Below are positions 43,754 through 52,063 of a stretch of DNA of 64,000 bases, piece after piece (position 1 is the stretch's first letter; every line of letters begins with the position of its first letter). The position numbers were made by a program, and so were the translations under genes. The notes beneath the pieces were generated by a model. It searched no databases and was not told where the DNA came from. It saw only the letters and a program-made list of their open reading frames with translations. The DNA is from KBS50 sp042434095 (lineage in GTDB: Bacteria > Actinomycetota > Actinomycetes > Mycobacteriales > Micromonosporaceae), in NCBI RefSeq assembly GCF_042434095.1, contig NZ_JBHLUE010000007.1, positions 28,790-92,789 of the forward strand. The letters run 5' to 3'.

Positions 43754-43838
43754 GACCGACACCCCGGCGCCACCGGTCGGTGGAGGGGCTGGCGGGGCGG
43801 ACGATGCCCCGCCGGCCCGTCCGGCGTTACCGTTCCTC

Positions 43839-44519
43839 ATGGACGGTCACGTGCTCGTGGTTGAGGACGACCCGTCGATCCGCGAGGTGACCGCGATCGG
43901 GCTGCGCCGGTCGGGCTTCCGGGTGAGCGCCAGCGGCGACGGCCGCTCGGCGTTGGAGCGCTGGCGCGCCGGCGGCGTCGACCTGATCGTCCTCGATGTG
44001 ATGCTGCCCGGCCTGGACGGGCTCGAGGTGTGTCGGGAGGTGCGCCGGACCAGCGGCGTACCCATCCTCATGGTGACCGCGCGCACCGACACCGTCGACG
44101 TGGTGGCGGGTCTGGAGTGCGGCGCCGACGACTACCTGCGCAAGCCGTTCGAGCCGGCCGAGCTGGTCGCCCGGGTGCGCGCCCTGCTGCGCCGCGGCAG
44201 CGTGCCGGAGGAGGAGCCGGTGCTGCGGGCCGGCGGGCTGGAGATCGACCCGGGACGGTACGCCGTCCGCCGGGCGGGCCGGGACGTCCCGCTCACCGCC
44301 ACCGAGTTCCGGCTGCTGCTGGAACTGGCCCGCCGGCCCGGCCGGGTGTTCACCCGGGAGCTGCTGCTGGACCGGGTCTGGGGCTACCCGTACCTCGGCG
44401 ACTCGCGGCTGGTGGACGTCGCCGTGCAGCGGCTGCGGGCCAAGATCGAGACCGATCCGGCCCGGCCGGCGCTGATCCGCACGGTCCGGGGCGTCGGCTA
44501 CAAGCTCGACGAGCGCTGA
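43839..44519 (+). CDS. OmpR-family response regulator (MtrA-like)
   Basis: 226 residues. Receiver domain 4-115: acidic pair Glu9-Asp10-Asp11, phosphoacceptor Asp53 in LIVLDVMLPGLDG, Thr/Ala in MVTARTDTVD, Lys in YLRKPFEP. The C-terminal winged helix (about 130-225) ends RTVRGVGYKLDER. It is phosphorylated by the kinase encoded 9 nt downstream. The wording of the receiver (TDTVDVVAGLECGADDYLRKPF) resembles MtrA. Targets unknown. Confidence 0.92.
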   Translation: MDGHVLVVEDDPSIREVTAIGLRRSGFRVSASGDGRSALERWRAGGVDLIVLDVMLPGLDGLEVCREVRRTSGVPILMVTARTDTVDVVAGLECGADDYLRKPFEPAELVARVRALLRRGSVPEEEPVLRAGGLEIDPGRYAVRRAGRDVPLTATEFRLLLELARRPGRVFTRELLLDRVWGYPYLGDSRLVDVAVQRLRAKIETDPARPALIRTVRGVGYKLDER

Positions 44520-44528
44520 GGCGTACCG

Positions 44529-46235
44529 GTGTCCGCCGTGACCGACCGCCCGGGCCAGCAGCCGGACCGGCCCGCGCCGCCGGCCCGGGGCCGGGCGGCC
44601 GCCACGGGAACCGTGCCGCCCGGCCGGTTCCGCCGTCGGCTCACCGTGGCGTTCGTGCTGGTGGCGGGGATCGCCGCGGCGCTGCTGGCGGTCGGGTCGT
44701 ACCTGTTGGTCCGGCAGGCCCGGCTGGCCGACTCGCTCGACCAGGCCGGCACCGAGCTGCGCTACCAGCTGGTGCTGGCCGGGCAGTTCCTGCCGCTGGA
44801 CGACGCCCGCAGCGCCGAGCTGCTGAACTCGTTCGAGGGCAGCGGCCAGCACGTGCTGCTGGCCACCGGCGCTTCCGGTGGCGGGCCGAGCGGCACTCCC
44901 GCCGGGCCGGGCAGCGCCCCCGGGCCGGGTTTCACCGCCCCGGCCGGCGGTCTCGCCGCCGCTGCCGGCGCCGGGGCGCCGGTGCCGTCCAACCCGGACG
45001 TCAACCCGGGGCTCGCGCCCCGGTTGCGGTCCCTGGTCGGCGCCGGGCAGCTCGGGTACGAACGCAGCGCCGACCGGCTGATCGTCGGCGGACGGATCCC
45101 GGGCTCGGCGGCCGAGCTCTACGTCGTACACCCGGAGGACCGGATCCGGCGCGACCTGGCACAGCTGCGCTATGCGCTGCTGGCCGGCTGGCTGCTGGTG
45201 CTGGTGCTGGCCGCCGCCGTCGGCCACGCCCTTGCCCGGCGGACCCTCGAACCCGTCGGCCGGGCCAGCCGGGCGGCCCGGGCGATCGCCGAGGGGTTGC
45301 TCTCGACCCGCCTGCCGGTGACCGGACGGGACGAGTTCGGCGCCTGGGCCCTGTCGTTCAACCAGATGGCCGACGCGTTGCAGGACCAGCTGGCGGCGCT
45401 GGCCGCCGCCCAGCGCCGGGAACGCCGGTTCACCTCCGATGTGGCGCACGAGCTGCGTACCCCCGTCACCGCGCTGGTGGGCGCGGCGGCGCTGCTGCGC
45501 GACCGCCTCGACGAGCTGCCGGACGAGCTGCGCCGGCCCGCGCAGCTGCTGGCGGGCGACGCCGTCCGGCTGCGCCGCCTGGTCGAGGACCTGATGGAGA
45601 TCTCCCGGCTGGACGCCGGGCGCGAGCCCGTCGCGGCGTCCCCGGTGGACCTGCTGGCCGCGGTGACGGCGCTCGTGGCCGCCCGCGGCTGGACGGACCG
45701 GGTACGCGTCACCGGCCGACCGACCGTGCGCCACACCGACCCCCGGCGGCTGGAACGGGTGCTGGCCAACCTGGTGGCCAACGCCGTGGAGCACGGCGGC
45801 CGCGACGTGGTGGTGACCGTCGAGGGCGCCGGGCCGGGCGCCACCGTCACGGTCGCCGACGGCGGTCCGGGCATTCCGGCCGAGCACCTGCCGCACCTGT
45901 TCGACCGCTTCTACAAGGCCGATCCGGCGCGCACCGGCCCGGGCAGCGGACTGGGGCTGGCCATCGCCCGGGAGAACGCCCGGCTGCTCGGCGCCACCCT
46001 GACCCTGGACAGCCGGCCCGGCGCGGGCACCCGGGCCCGGGTGGACCTGCCACCGGCCCCGCCCGCGCTCCCGGTGCCGCCGGGGCCTCCTGCGTCGGCC
46101 GCTCTCTCGGCGTCACCCGCGCCGACGGCGCCGGACTCCCCGGCCCCGTCCGATCCGGCAGGGTCGTCCAATCCGGCGGGGTCACCCGGGCGGCCGGCGC
46201 GGCCGGCGGACAGCGCCGGCGGATCGGGGGCGTGA
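44529..46235 (+). CDS. Sensor histidine kinase (MtrB-like)
   Basis: 568 residues from a GTG. Two membrane helices (about 39-62 and 217-236) enclose a ~150-residue extracytoplasmic sensor that holds an Ala/Gly/Pro low-complexity insertion (115-155). A HAMP domain (about 237-290) and the HisKA box DVAHELRTPVTAL with His307 follow. The ATPase domain has NLVANAVEHG (N box), DGGPGIP (G1) and GSGLGLAIARENARLLGA (G2). The tail after about 505 is a Pro/Ala/Ser-rich extension. It ends in TGA overlapping the next gene's ATG. Confidence 0.92.
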   Translation: MSAVTDRPGQQPDRPAPPARGRAAATGTVPPGRFRRRLTVAFVLVAGIAAALLAVGSYLLVRQARLADSLDQAGTELRYQLVLAGQFLPLDDARSAELLNSFEGSGQHVLLATGASGGGPSGTPAGPGSAPGPGFTAPAGGLAAAAGAGAPVPSNPDVNPGLAPRLRSLVGAGQLGYERSADRLIVGGRIPGSAAELYVVHPEDRIRRDLAQLRYALLAGWLLVLVLAAAVGHALARRTLEPVGRASRAARAIAEGLLSTRLPVTGRDEFGAWALSFNQMADALQDQLAALAAAQRRERRFTSDVAHELRTPVTALVGAAALLRDRLDELPDELRRPAQLLAGDAVRLRRLVEDLMEISRLDAGREPVAASPVDLLAAVTALVAARGWTDRVRVTGRPTVRHTDPRRLERVLANLVANAVEHGGRDVVVTVEGAGPGATVTVADGGPGIPAEHLPHLFDRFYKADPARTGPGSGLGLAIARENARLLGATLTLDSRPGAGTRARVDLPPAPPALPVPPGPPASAALSASPAPTAPDSPAPSDPAGSSNPAGSPGRPARPADSAGGSGA

Positions 46236-47287
46236 TGCGGCGGCCGGCGTTTCTCCTGGTCCCGGCGGTCCTGCTGGCGACGGCCGGCTGCGCGCCCAGC
46301 GTGGGATCGCTGGGGCCGGCCCCCACCGCCCCGCCGGCGTCCCCGACCGGGACGGCGTCCCCGGCGGCCACCCCCGCCCCGGCCATCACGGCCACCGCCG
46401 GCCCCGGCGGGTCGGCCGGCCCGGCCCCGGCTCCGCCATCGTCGCCGGTCACCTACCCCGCTACGGGCCCGAGCCGGAGCGACACCCTCACGCTCGAGCT
46501 GTGGTACGTCCACGACGGACGGTTGGAGCCGACCCGCCGGGTCCGGCCGGCCGCCCCGGCCACCTCCCGGCTCACCCTCGCCGAGCTGGCCGCCGGGCCG
46601 ACCCCGGCCGAGGCGGCCGCGGGGCTGGGCACCTCGGTGCCGACGGGCATCGCCATCGCCGGCCTCGCCGGCCGGGTGGAGACGCTGACCGTGACCGCCG
46701 GCTTCGACAACGGGGGCACGGCGACGGTACGGCTGCGCCAGGCGCAGGTCGTGTACAGCCTCACCCAGTTCCCCACCGTCGACCGGGTGGTGTTCCGCCG
46801 GGCCGGCCGCCCCGACTCGCCGGCGCTGGACCGGACCGACTTCGCGGATCTGCTGCCGCCGATCGTGGTGACCGCGCCGGGAATCGGGGAGACCGTGCCG
46901 AACCCGGTGACGGTGACCGGCACCGCGGACGTCTTCGAGGCGACCGTCAACGTGCGCATCCTGGACGCGGCCGGCCGGCAGCTGGCGGCCGGCTTCACGG
47001 TGGCGAGCTGCGGCAGTGGCTGCCGCGGCGACTACCGGCTGACGCTCGGCTACCGGCTGCCGCCCCGCGCCGCCGCGGGCGGCCGCACCTCGCCGGCCAG
47101 TGACCCCGCGGCGGGCGGTGAACCGGTGGCGGGCGGTCCCCCGGCGGGCGGCGGTTCCCCGGCGGCGGACGCTCTCCGGGCCGGCAGCGGCTCCACGGCG
47201 GGCCGGATCGAGGTCTTCGAGGTGTCGGCCCGGGACGGCAGCCGGGTCAACCTGGTGTCGCGGCCCGTCCGGCTCACCGGGTCGTAG
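46235..47287 (+). CDS. GerMN/Gmad2-domain lipoprotein (LpqB-like partner of the two-component system)
   Basis: 350 residues. The ATG overlaps the kinase stop by one base (an in-frame GTG at 46232 is an alternative), so translation is coupled. MRRPAFLLVPAVLLATAGCAPS is a lipoprotein signal. A Pro/Ala linker precedes a GerMN domain (about 85-190: LELWYVHDGRLEPTRR, TLAELAAGPTPAEAAAGLGT, VVYSLTQFPTVDRVVF) and a Gmad2-like Ig fold (about 205-330: PNPVTVTGTADVFEATVNVRILD). In mtrA-mtrB-lpqB operons the third gene also encodes a GerMN lipoprotein that modulates the kinase; this looks like a variant of that layout, with Gmad2 replacing the LpqB propeller. Confidence 0.82.
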   Translation: MRRPAFLLVPAVLLATAGCAPSVGSLGPAPTAPPASPTGTASPAATPAPAITATAGPGGSAGPAPAPPSSPVTYPATGPSRSDTLTLELWYVHDGRLEPTRRVRPAAPATSRLTLAELAAGPTPAEAAAGLGTSVPTGIAIAGLAGRVETLTVTAGFDNGGTATVRLRQAQVVYSLTQFPTVDRVVFRRAGRPDSPALDRTDFADLLPPIVVTAPGIGETVPNPVTVTGTADVFEATVNVRILDAAGRQLAAGFTVASCGSGCRGDYRLTLGYRLPPRAAAGGRTSPASDPAAGGEPVAGGPPAGGGSPAADALRAGSGSTAGRIEVFEVSARDGSRVNLVSRPVRLTGS

Positions 47288-47368
47288 CCGGCGGTCGCGA
47301 CGGCCCACCGGGTCGTGGCCCGCGGTCACGGCGGCCGACCGGGTCGTCGCCGGCGGTCGCGGCGGGTC
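47276..47368. repeat. Three 31-bp tandem repeats across the lipoprotein stop codon
   Basis: Units starting ACCGGGTCGT at 47276, 47307 and 47338, each followed by a GGCGGTC(G/A)CG(A/G)CGG-like stretch. Unit 1 supplies the TAG stop at 47285-47287; units 2 and 3 read TGG and TCG there. Confidence 0.8.
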
Positions 47369-47396
47369 GCCCCGGCGGGCCCGGGCGACCGTACGC

Positions 47397-48773
47397 TCAG
47401 GGCGCGGTGACCCGGTAGATCGCCCCGGCCACGTCGTCGCTGACGTACACGGCCCGGTCGGGGCCCTGCACGGCCATCACCGGCCGACCCCAGCGCGAGC
47501 CGTCCCGGTCCTGGAAACCCGTCAGCAGGGTCTGCTGCGGGCCGAGACTGCCGGAACGCCAGGCGAAGAACGACACCTCCGGCGCTCGCGGTGGGTTGCG
47601 GTTCCAGGAGCCGTGGATCCCGACCAGGGCGCCCGGGCCATATCCGCCCGCCAGCCCCGGCGAGGTCGCGAAGCTCAGCCCCAGCGGCGCCGAGTGCGCC
47701 CCCATGCCCTGCTCGACCGGTGGCAGCGCCCCGCAGTCGAGCTTCCCGCCGTCGCGGTTGTGCTGGATGTCCCGCACGAACGGCCGCCAGCTGTAGCTCA
47801 GCGGCGAGTCCTTCGCGCCGGGCCGCACGTCCGGGTCCGGATTGCAGTACGGCCAGCCGAGGTCACGCCCCTGCGTCAACCGGGCCAGCGGCTCGAGCGG
47901 ATGGTCGTTGACGTACGCCTGCATGACCCGGCCCTGGTCCGACCTGCCGTCGCCGTCGTAGTCCCCCGGGTCCGGATATTCGACGTTGTCGCGGTTGTTG
48001 ACCGCGGTCCACACTCCGCCGTTGGGATCGACCGCGAGCCCCGTGCCGTTGCGTACGCCGCGCGTGAAGACCGCGGGCTTCCCGCCGCCCGCCGGCACCC
48101 GCAGGATGGCCGCCCGCTGGGGGTCCGTATCCCGGTCCCGGGCCGACACGTTCCCGGTCGAGCCGATCGAGAAGTAGAGCGCGCCGTCCTTGCCGACAAC
48201 GACGCTCTTGAGGGCGTGCGCGTAGGCGCCGTGCAGCTCGGGGCTCTTGGCGTCGGGCAGCCCGTCGACCACGACCCGCCGGCCCGAGACGGCCCCGGCC
48301 CGGTACGTGAACGCGTCGATCCGGTCGCTCTCGGCCACGTAGAGCGTGTCGCCGGCGAACGCCAACCCGTGCGGCTGGTTCAATCCGTCGACCAGGGTGC
48401 GCTGGCTCGGCGCCGAGTCGCCCCGACCCGGTACGAGCTCGACCACGTCGCCCGCCTTGGGCCGGGAGACCAGCAGCCGCCCGTCCGGGGTCCAGGCCAG
48501 CAGCCGGGCGCCGGGCGTCCGGGCCCAGACGGTGACCGTCCAGCCGGGCGGCGCCTGAAGCCGCCGCGGCTGGTCGAAGGGCGCCGCGCCGGTGTCGGCG
48601 AGCGGACGTACGGCCGTCTCCGCCAGCGCCGCCACCCCCGCGGAGGCCGCGGTCGGGTGCGGCGGCGGGGTGGCCCGGGGGTTGGGCACCGGAGGGGCCG
48701 GCTGGTCGGCGGAGCACGCCGCCAGGGTGAGCGCCAGCCCCGCGGCCGCCGTCGCGCGCACGAACGTGTTCAT
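47397..48773 (-). CDS. PQQ-dependent sugar (sorbosone-type) dehydrogenase lipoprotein
   Basis: 458 residues from the ATG at 48773. MNTFVRATAAAGLALTLAACSA is a lipoprotein signal with Cys near 20. The mature protein is a six-bladed propeller of the glucose/sorbosone dehydrogenase family: LNQPHGLAFAGDTLYVAESDRIDAF, GKDGALYFSIGSTGNVS, RNGTGLAVDPNGGVW, RDLGWPYCNPDPDVRPG, and GIHGSWNRNPPRAPEVSFF near the C-terminus. It should oxidise an aldose or related sugar outside the membrane if PQQ is available. No partner cytochrome gene is adjacent. Confidence 0.87.
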   Translation of the reverse strand: MNTFVRATAAAGLALTLAACSADQPAPPVPNPRATPPPHPTAASAGVAALAETAVRPLADTGAAPFDQPRRLQAPPGWTVTVWARTPGARLLAWTPDGRLLVSRPKAGDVVELVPGRGDSAPSQRTLVDGLNQPHGLAFAGDTLYVAESDRIDAFTYRAGAVSGRRVVVDGLPDAKSPELHGAYAHALKSVVVGKDGALYFSIGSTGNVSARDRDTDPQRAAILRVPAGGGKPAVFTRGVRNGTGLAVDPNGGVWTAVNNRDNVEYPDPGDYDGDGRSDQGRVMQAYVNDHPLEPLARLTQGRDLGWPYCNPDPDVRPGAKDSPLSYSWRPFVRDIQHNRDGGKLDCGALPPVEQGMGAHSAPLGLSFATSPGLAGGYGPGALVGIHGSWNRNPPRAPEVSFFAWRSGSLGPQQTLLTGFQDRDGSRWGRPVMAVQGPDRAVYVSDDVAGAIYRVTAP

Positions 48774-48895
48774 GGGTACGTTTCTACCCGCCGGCCGCCG
48801 AGCTACCGCGGCCGGCGGCAGGCCGCCCGTCACCAGGTTGACCAACGTCCCTGGGCGGCACAGCCGGTTCGGCCTGCGGGTGGCGGTGTCGCGAC

Positions 48896-48937
48896 GGGCG
48901 CAGCCGACGATCCGGCCGGGCGCAGCCGACGATCCGG
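48896..48937. repeat. 22-bp direct repeat upstream of the DUF222-HNH gene
   Basis: GGGCGCAGCCGACGATCCGG occurs at 48896-48915 and again at 48918-48937. The rest of the 248-nt gap between the divergent genes shows no other feature I can support. Confidence 0.7.
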
Positions 48938-49021
48938 TCCGTTCGTGCGCCATCCGAAACGCCTGGTCGGAGGCTTGGCCGTCGGGCCGTTTGGTCGTAC
49001 GCCGGTGCAAGCGTATGAGGC

Positions 49022-50617
49022 GTGACGGGGGAGTTCCAGGCGGTGGCGGCGCATGCCGGCGCGTGCGTGTCGGCGTCGACGTGGCCGCTGGCGGACGTGG
49101 CGCTGACGGTCGCGCTGGACGAGGTGCAGGTGGCGCTGCGGCGGCTGGTGGTGGCACGCCTGGCGTTGGTGCGGGAGGTCGACGGCCGCGGCCTGGCCGC
49201 CGCCCAGGGCGCCTCGTCGACGGCCGCATGGCTGCGGGATCGGTTGCGGATCCCGGCCGGGGAGGCGCGCCGGCTGGTGACCGACGCGTCCTGGTTGGAC
49301 GCCGACGCCGCGGCATCCGGTCTGGCTCCGCTGCCCTACCCGCAGAACGCCGGTCCGGACGGCGGCACCGGCCCAGACGGCGATCCCGGTCCGGGCGGCG
49401 GGTCCGGTCCGGGCGGCGGCACCAGCCCAGACGGCGATCCCGGTCCGGGCGGCGGGTCCGGTCCGGGCGGCGGTACCGGCCCGGGCGGCGATCCCGGCCC
49501 GGGCGGCGATCCCGGTCCGGGCGGCGGCGGTCGCGGTGCAGACGGCGGTGGCCATGCCGCGGACAACCGCGACCGCCCGGACGACGATGCCGGACCGGAC
49601 CGTGACCTTGTCATGACGTCGGGCGCGGCCGGATGCGGCGCGACGGCGGCGGGTCCGGTGCTCCGGGCGGCTGTGGCGGCCGGCGGGGTGAGCATGGAGC
49701 AGGCGCGGATCGTCGCCGCCGCCGTCGAGGGAGTCCGGCGGGAGGCCGGCGTGGAGGTGGCCGGCAAGGCGCTGCGGATGCTCCTGGACCAGGCCCATAC
49801 GCTGGAGCCGAGGGCGTTGCGGATCTGCGCCGAGCGGATCCTGTGGCATGTTGCCCCCGACGCGGCCGAGGAGGCCGACCGACGGGCATTGCGCCGGCAG
49901 GACGCCGCGATGGAACGGCGTCGTGACGTGACCCTTTCGGTGACCGCGGACGGCGGGGTGCGGCTGCGTGGCATGTTGGATGCCGAGACCGGATCCATGC
50001 TGATCTCCGCGCTGGATCCGCTGACCGCCCCGAACGGACCCGGGGACGACCGAGCGCCGGGGCAGCGCCGGCACGACGCCCTCGGCGAGGTGCTCCGGCT
50101 CGCCCTGCGCACCGGCGACCTGCCCCAAAACGGCGGTGAGCCACCCCAGGTCGTGATCACCGCCGGCTTCGACGCCCTGACCGGACGGCTCGGCGTCGGC
50201 GCATTGGACACCGGCCTGCGACTGTCCGCGGAGGGCGTACGCCGGCTGGCCTGTGACGCCGCGATCCTGCCCGCCGTGCTCAACGGCGGCGGGCAGGTCC
50301 TGGACGTCGGGAGGCAACGCCGGCTGTTCACCGGGGCGCTACGCCGCGCGCTGGTGCTGCGGGACCGGGGCTGTGCCTTCCCCGGCTGCGACCGGCCACC
50401 CCGCTGGTGCGACGGACACCACCTGATCAGTTGGGCCGACGGCGGCCCGACGGCGCTGCACAACGCGGTCCTGCTGTGCCGGCATCACCACACGGTGATC
50501 CACCGGGGCCGGTGGCGGGTACGGCTCGGCGCGGACGGGCATCCCGAGTTCGTGCCGCCGGCCTGGATCGATCCGGACCAGGCACCCCGCCGCAACCGCT
50601 ACCCCCTGCGCTGCTGA
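49022..50617 (+). CDS. DUF222 / HNH endonuclease protein (13E12-repeat type)
   Basis: 531 residues from a GTG. The N-terminal DUF222 domain (about 10-330) has VALRRLVVARLALVREVDGRGLAA and AAWLRDRLRIPAGEARRLV. It is interrupted at about 110-180 by a Gly-Pro-Asp repeat (encoded at 49350-49530). The C-terminal HNH fold is intact: ALVLRDRGCAFPGCDRPPRWCDGHHLISWADGGPTALHNAVLLCRHHHTVIH, split by Cys455-Cys460-like and His-His zinc positions. These proteins occur in many copies per genome in mycobacteria and relatives and their biological role is not settled. The GPGG insert is not normal for the family. Confidence 0.85.
   Translation: MTGEFQAVAAHAGACVSASTWPLADVALTVALDEVQVALRRLVVARLALVREVDGRGLAAAQGASSTAAWLRDRLRIPAGEARRLVTDASWLDADAAASGLAPLPYPQNAGPDGGTGPDGDPGPGGGSGPGGGTSPDGDPGPGGGSGPGGGTGPGGDPGPGGDPGPGGGGRGADGGGHAADNRDRPDDDAGPDRDLVMTSGAAGCGATAAGPVLRAAVAAGGVSMEQARIVAAAVEGVRREAGVEVAGKALRMLLDQAHTLEPRALRICAERILWHVAPDAAEEADRRALRRQDAAMERRRDVTLSVTADGGVRLRGMLDAETGSMLISALDPLTAPNGPGDDRAPGQRRHDALGEVLRLALRTGDLPQNGGEPPQVVITAGFDALTGRLGVGALDTGLRLSAEGVRRLACDAAILPAVLNGGGQVLDVGRQRRLFTGALRRALVLRDRGCAFPGCDRPPRWCDGHHLISWADGGPTALHNAVLLCRHHHTVIHRGRWRVRLGADGHPEFVPPAWIDPDQAPRRNRYPLRC
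49350..49530. repeat. Gly-Pro-Asp coding minisatellite inside the DUF222-HNH gene
   Basis: Degenerate 12-, 15- and 18-bp units built from GGTCCGGGCGGCGG and GGCCCAGACGGCGATCCC encode PGPGGGSGPGGGT and PDGDPGPGGG. A larger ~60-bp unit is present twice (from about 49364 and 49424). Confidence 0.85.
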
Positions 50618-50704
50618 CCGGCGAAAGCCCCTCGGCTGCTCAAATTGCCGACGGTCGCCGCGCTGCGGCAGGTCGAATTCCCTCGGCGTTGGTCCCACGG
50701 CGGA

Positions 50705-51418
50705 TCAGTGAGCCCGGCTGAGATCGATGGTGTTGCCGTCCGCATCGCGTACGCACGAGGTGCGCGGCTTCCACGCGAAGTCCCGGGGCGGATGGACCTC
50801 CGCGGCGCCGGCGCGCAACGCGCGGTCGTGCGCGGCGTCGACGTCGTCGACGAGCAGCCCGAACCGGGTACCGCGGCGGTCGGGCGCATCAGCCGCGCGC
50901 TCCTCCAGGGTGAGCAGGAAGAACCGATCGCTGCCGTACGTCCCGAACTGCAGCGATGAGATCGACTCGTTGAACACGAGGTCGAACGCGGTCCGATAGA
51001 ACTCCGCCGCCCGCGGGACGTCCGCCACGGCGATCCTGAGCTGCACCGGCCGGACGGGCTGGGCCGCCGGCAGCACGGTGTCCCGCTCGATGAACTCCTC
51101 GACGGCGACGATCCGCTGCGACACCTCGCGCAGCTGGGCGACCAGTCGGCCGAGATGGGCGTCCAGCGCCGACCGGACCTCCCCGGGCGGGCGTCCCAGC
51201 ACCGCACGAAGCTCGCCGATCGGCACGCCGACGGCACGCAGCCGGCAGATGAGCCGGGCGTCGTCGACCTGGCCCGGTGCGTAGCTGCGATAGCCGGTGT
51301 CCGGGTCGACCCGGGCGGGCCGGAAGAGTTCGATCTGGTCGTAGTGCCGCAGCGCCGGAATCGTGAGGCCGGTCGCCGCGGCGAACGCGCCGATGGTCAG
51401 CAGGTCGTCTTCGTTCAC
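50705..51418 (-). CDS. MerR-family regulator fused to a VOC domain
   Basis: 237 residues from a GTG. Residues 6-75 form the MerR winged helix-turn-helix (LTIGAFAAATGLTIPALRHYDQIELFRPARVDPDTGYRSY), followed by the dimerisation helix with RPPGEVRSALDAHL. Residues about 118-237 are a VOC/glyoxalase domain (RIAVADVPRAAEFYRTAFDLVF, GLLVDDVDAAHDRALRAGAAEV, SCVRDADGNTIDLS). The VOC part probably senses a small molecule or drug. No target gene is adjacent. Confidence 0.87.
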   Translation of the reverse strand: MNEDDLLTIGAFAAATGLTIPALRHYDQIELFRPARVDPDTGYRSYAPGQVDDARLICRLRAVGVPIGELRAVLGRPPGEVRSALDAHLGRLVAQLREVSQRIVAVEEFIERDTVLPAAQPVRPVQLRIAVADVPRAAEFYRTAFDLVFNESISSLQFGTYGSDRFFLLTLEERAADAPDRRGTRFGLLVDDVDAAHDRALRAGAAEVHPPRDFAWKPRTSCVRDADGNTIDLSRAH

Positions 51419-51526
51419 GCCATCAGGATCGATCCTCAGGCTGCCGGAGAGTCAACCCGCCAGCGAGTCGGCCGGAGCGGCTGCCGGATTGCCGGGCAGC
51501 ACGGCACGGCGAACCACCCGGCCGGG

Positions 51527-52063
51527 TCAGGGCGCGGGCCAGCCGGCCAGGCCGATGACCTCGGCGGCGATCTCGGTGACGGTACGGCCGTCGGTCGGGA
51601 CCCGGTGCACCCAGTCGGCGACAACCTCGTCCAGCTCGCGGGCCGCCAACGCGCTCCGCTCGACGTGCCGGCGCAGCGCCGTGCCGATCTCCCGCCGGGC
51701 CAGCCGCTCGGCGGCGGTGGTGTCGCCCGCGGTCAGCAGCACGGCCGTCACGCGCGGGTCGTCGCCCATCGCCGCGGACAGCTCGTCGATCACCCGCACG
51801 CTCGCGGTGTTGGTATAGACCAGCCGGCGGTAGCCGAGCCGCCGGTAGTTGCCCCACATGGCCGCCAGGTTGCGCTCGGCCAGCTTGTGCTCCCATGGCG
51901 CCGGGTATGCCTGGTCCAGGTTGTCGCCCTCGATGAGGCAGTGCCGTACGCCGGCCACCGACAGCTGCTCGTGGATCTCGGCGGCCACGCTGGTCTTGCC
52001 CACCCCGGACCGGCCGCCCAGGAACAGCGCCTCGGTCGGCGCGCCGCCAGGTTCGCCGTTCAG
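51527..52063 (-). CDS. P-loop kinase-like NTPase (AAA family), start uncertain
   Basis: About 178 residues. Walker A is FLGGRSGVGKTSVA near residues 13-26. CLIEGDNLDQAYPAP and RRLVYTNTASVRVIDEL, then RARREIGTALRRHV, fit small adenylylsulfate/gluconate-kinase-like or zeta-toxin-like P-loop proteins; the substrate is unclear. There is no ATG, GTG or TTG between the glutathione peroxidase stop and the P-loop. The best candidate is a CTG at 52063 overlapping that stop (CTGA), with GAGGG about 9 nt upstream, so translation is probably coupled to the upstream gene. Alternatively the N-terminus is mis-sequenced. Confidence 0.7.
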   Translation of the reverse strand: MNGEPGGAPTEALFLGGRSGVGKTSVAAEIHEQLSVAGVRHCLIEGDNLDQAYPAPWEHKLAERNLAAMWGNYRRLGYRRLVYTNTASVRVIDELSAAMGDDPRVTAVLLTAGDTTAAERLARREIGTALRRHVERSALAARELDEVVADWVHRVPTDGRTVTEIAAEVIGLAGWPAP

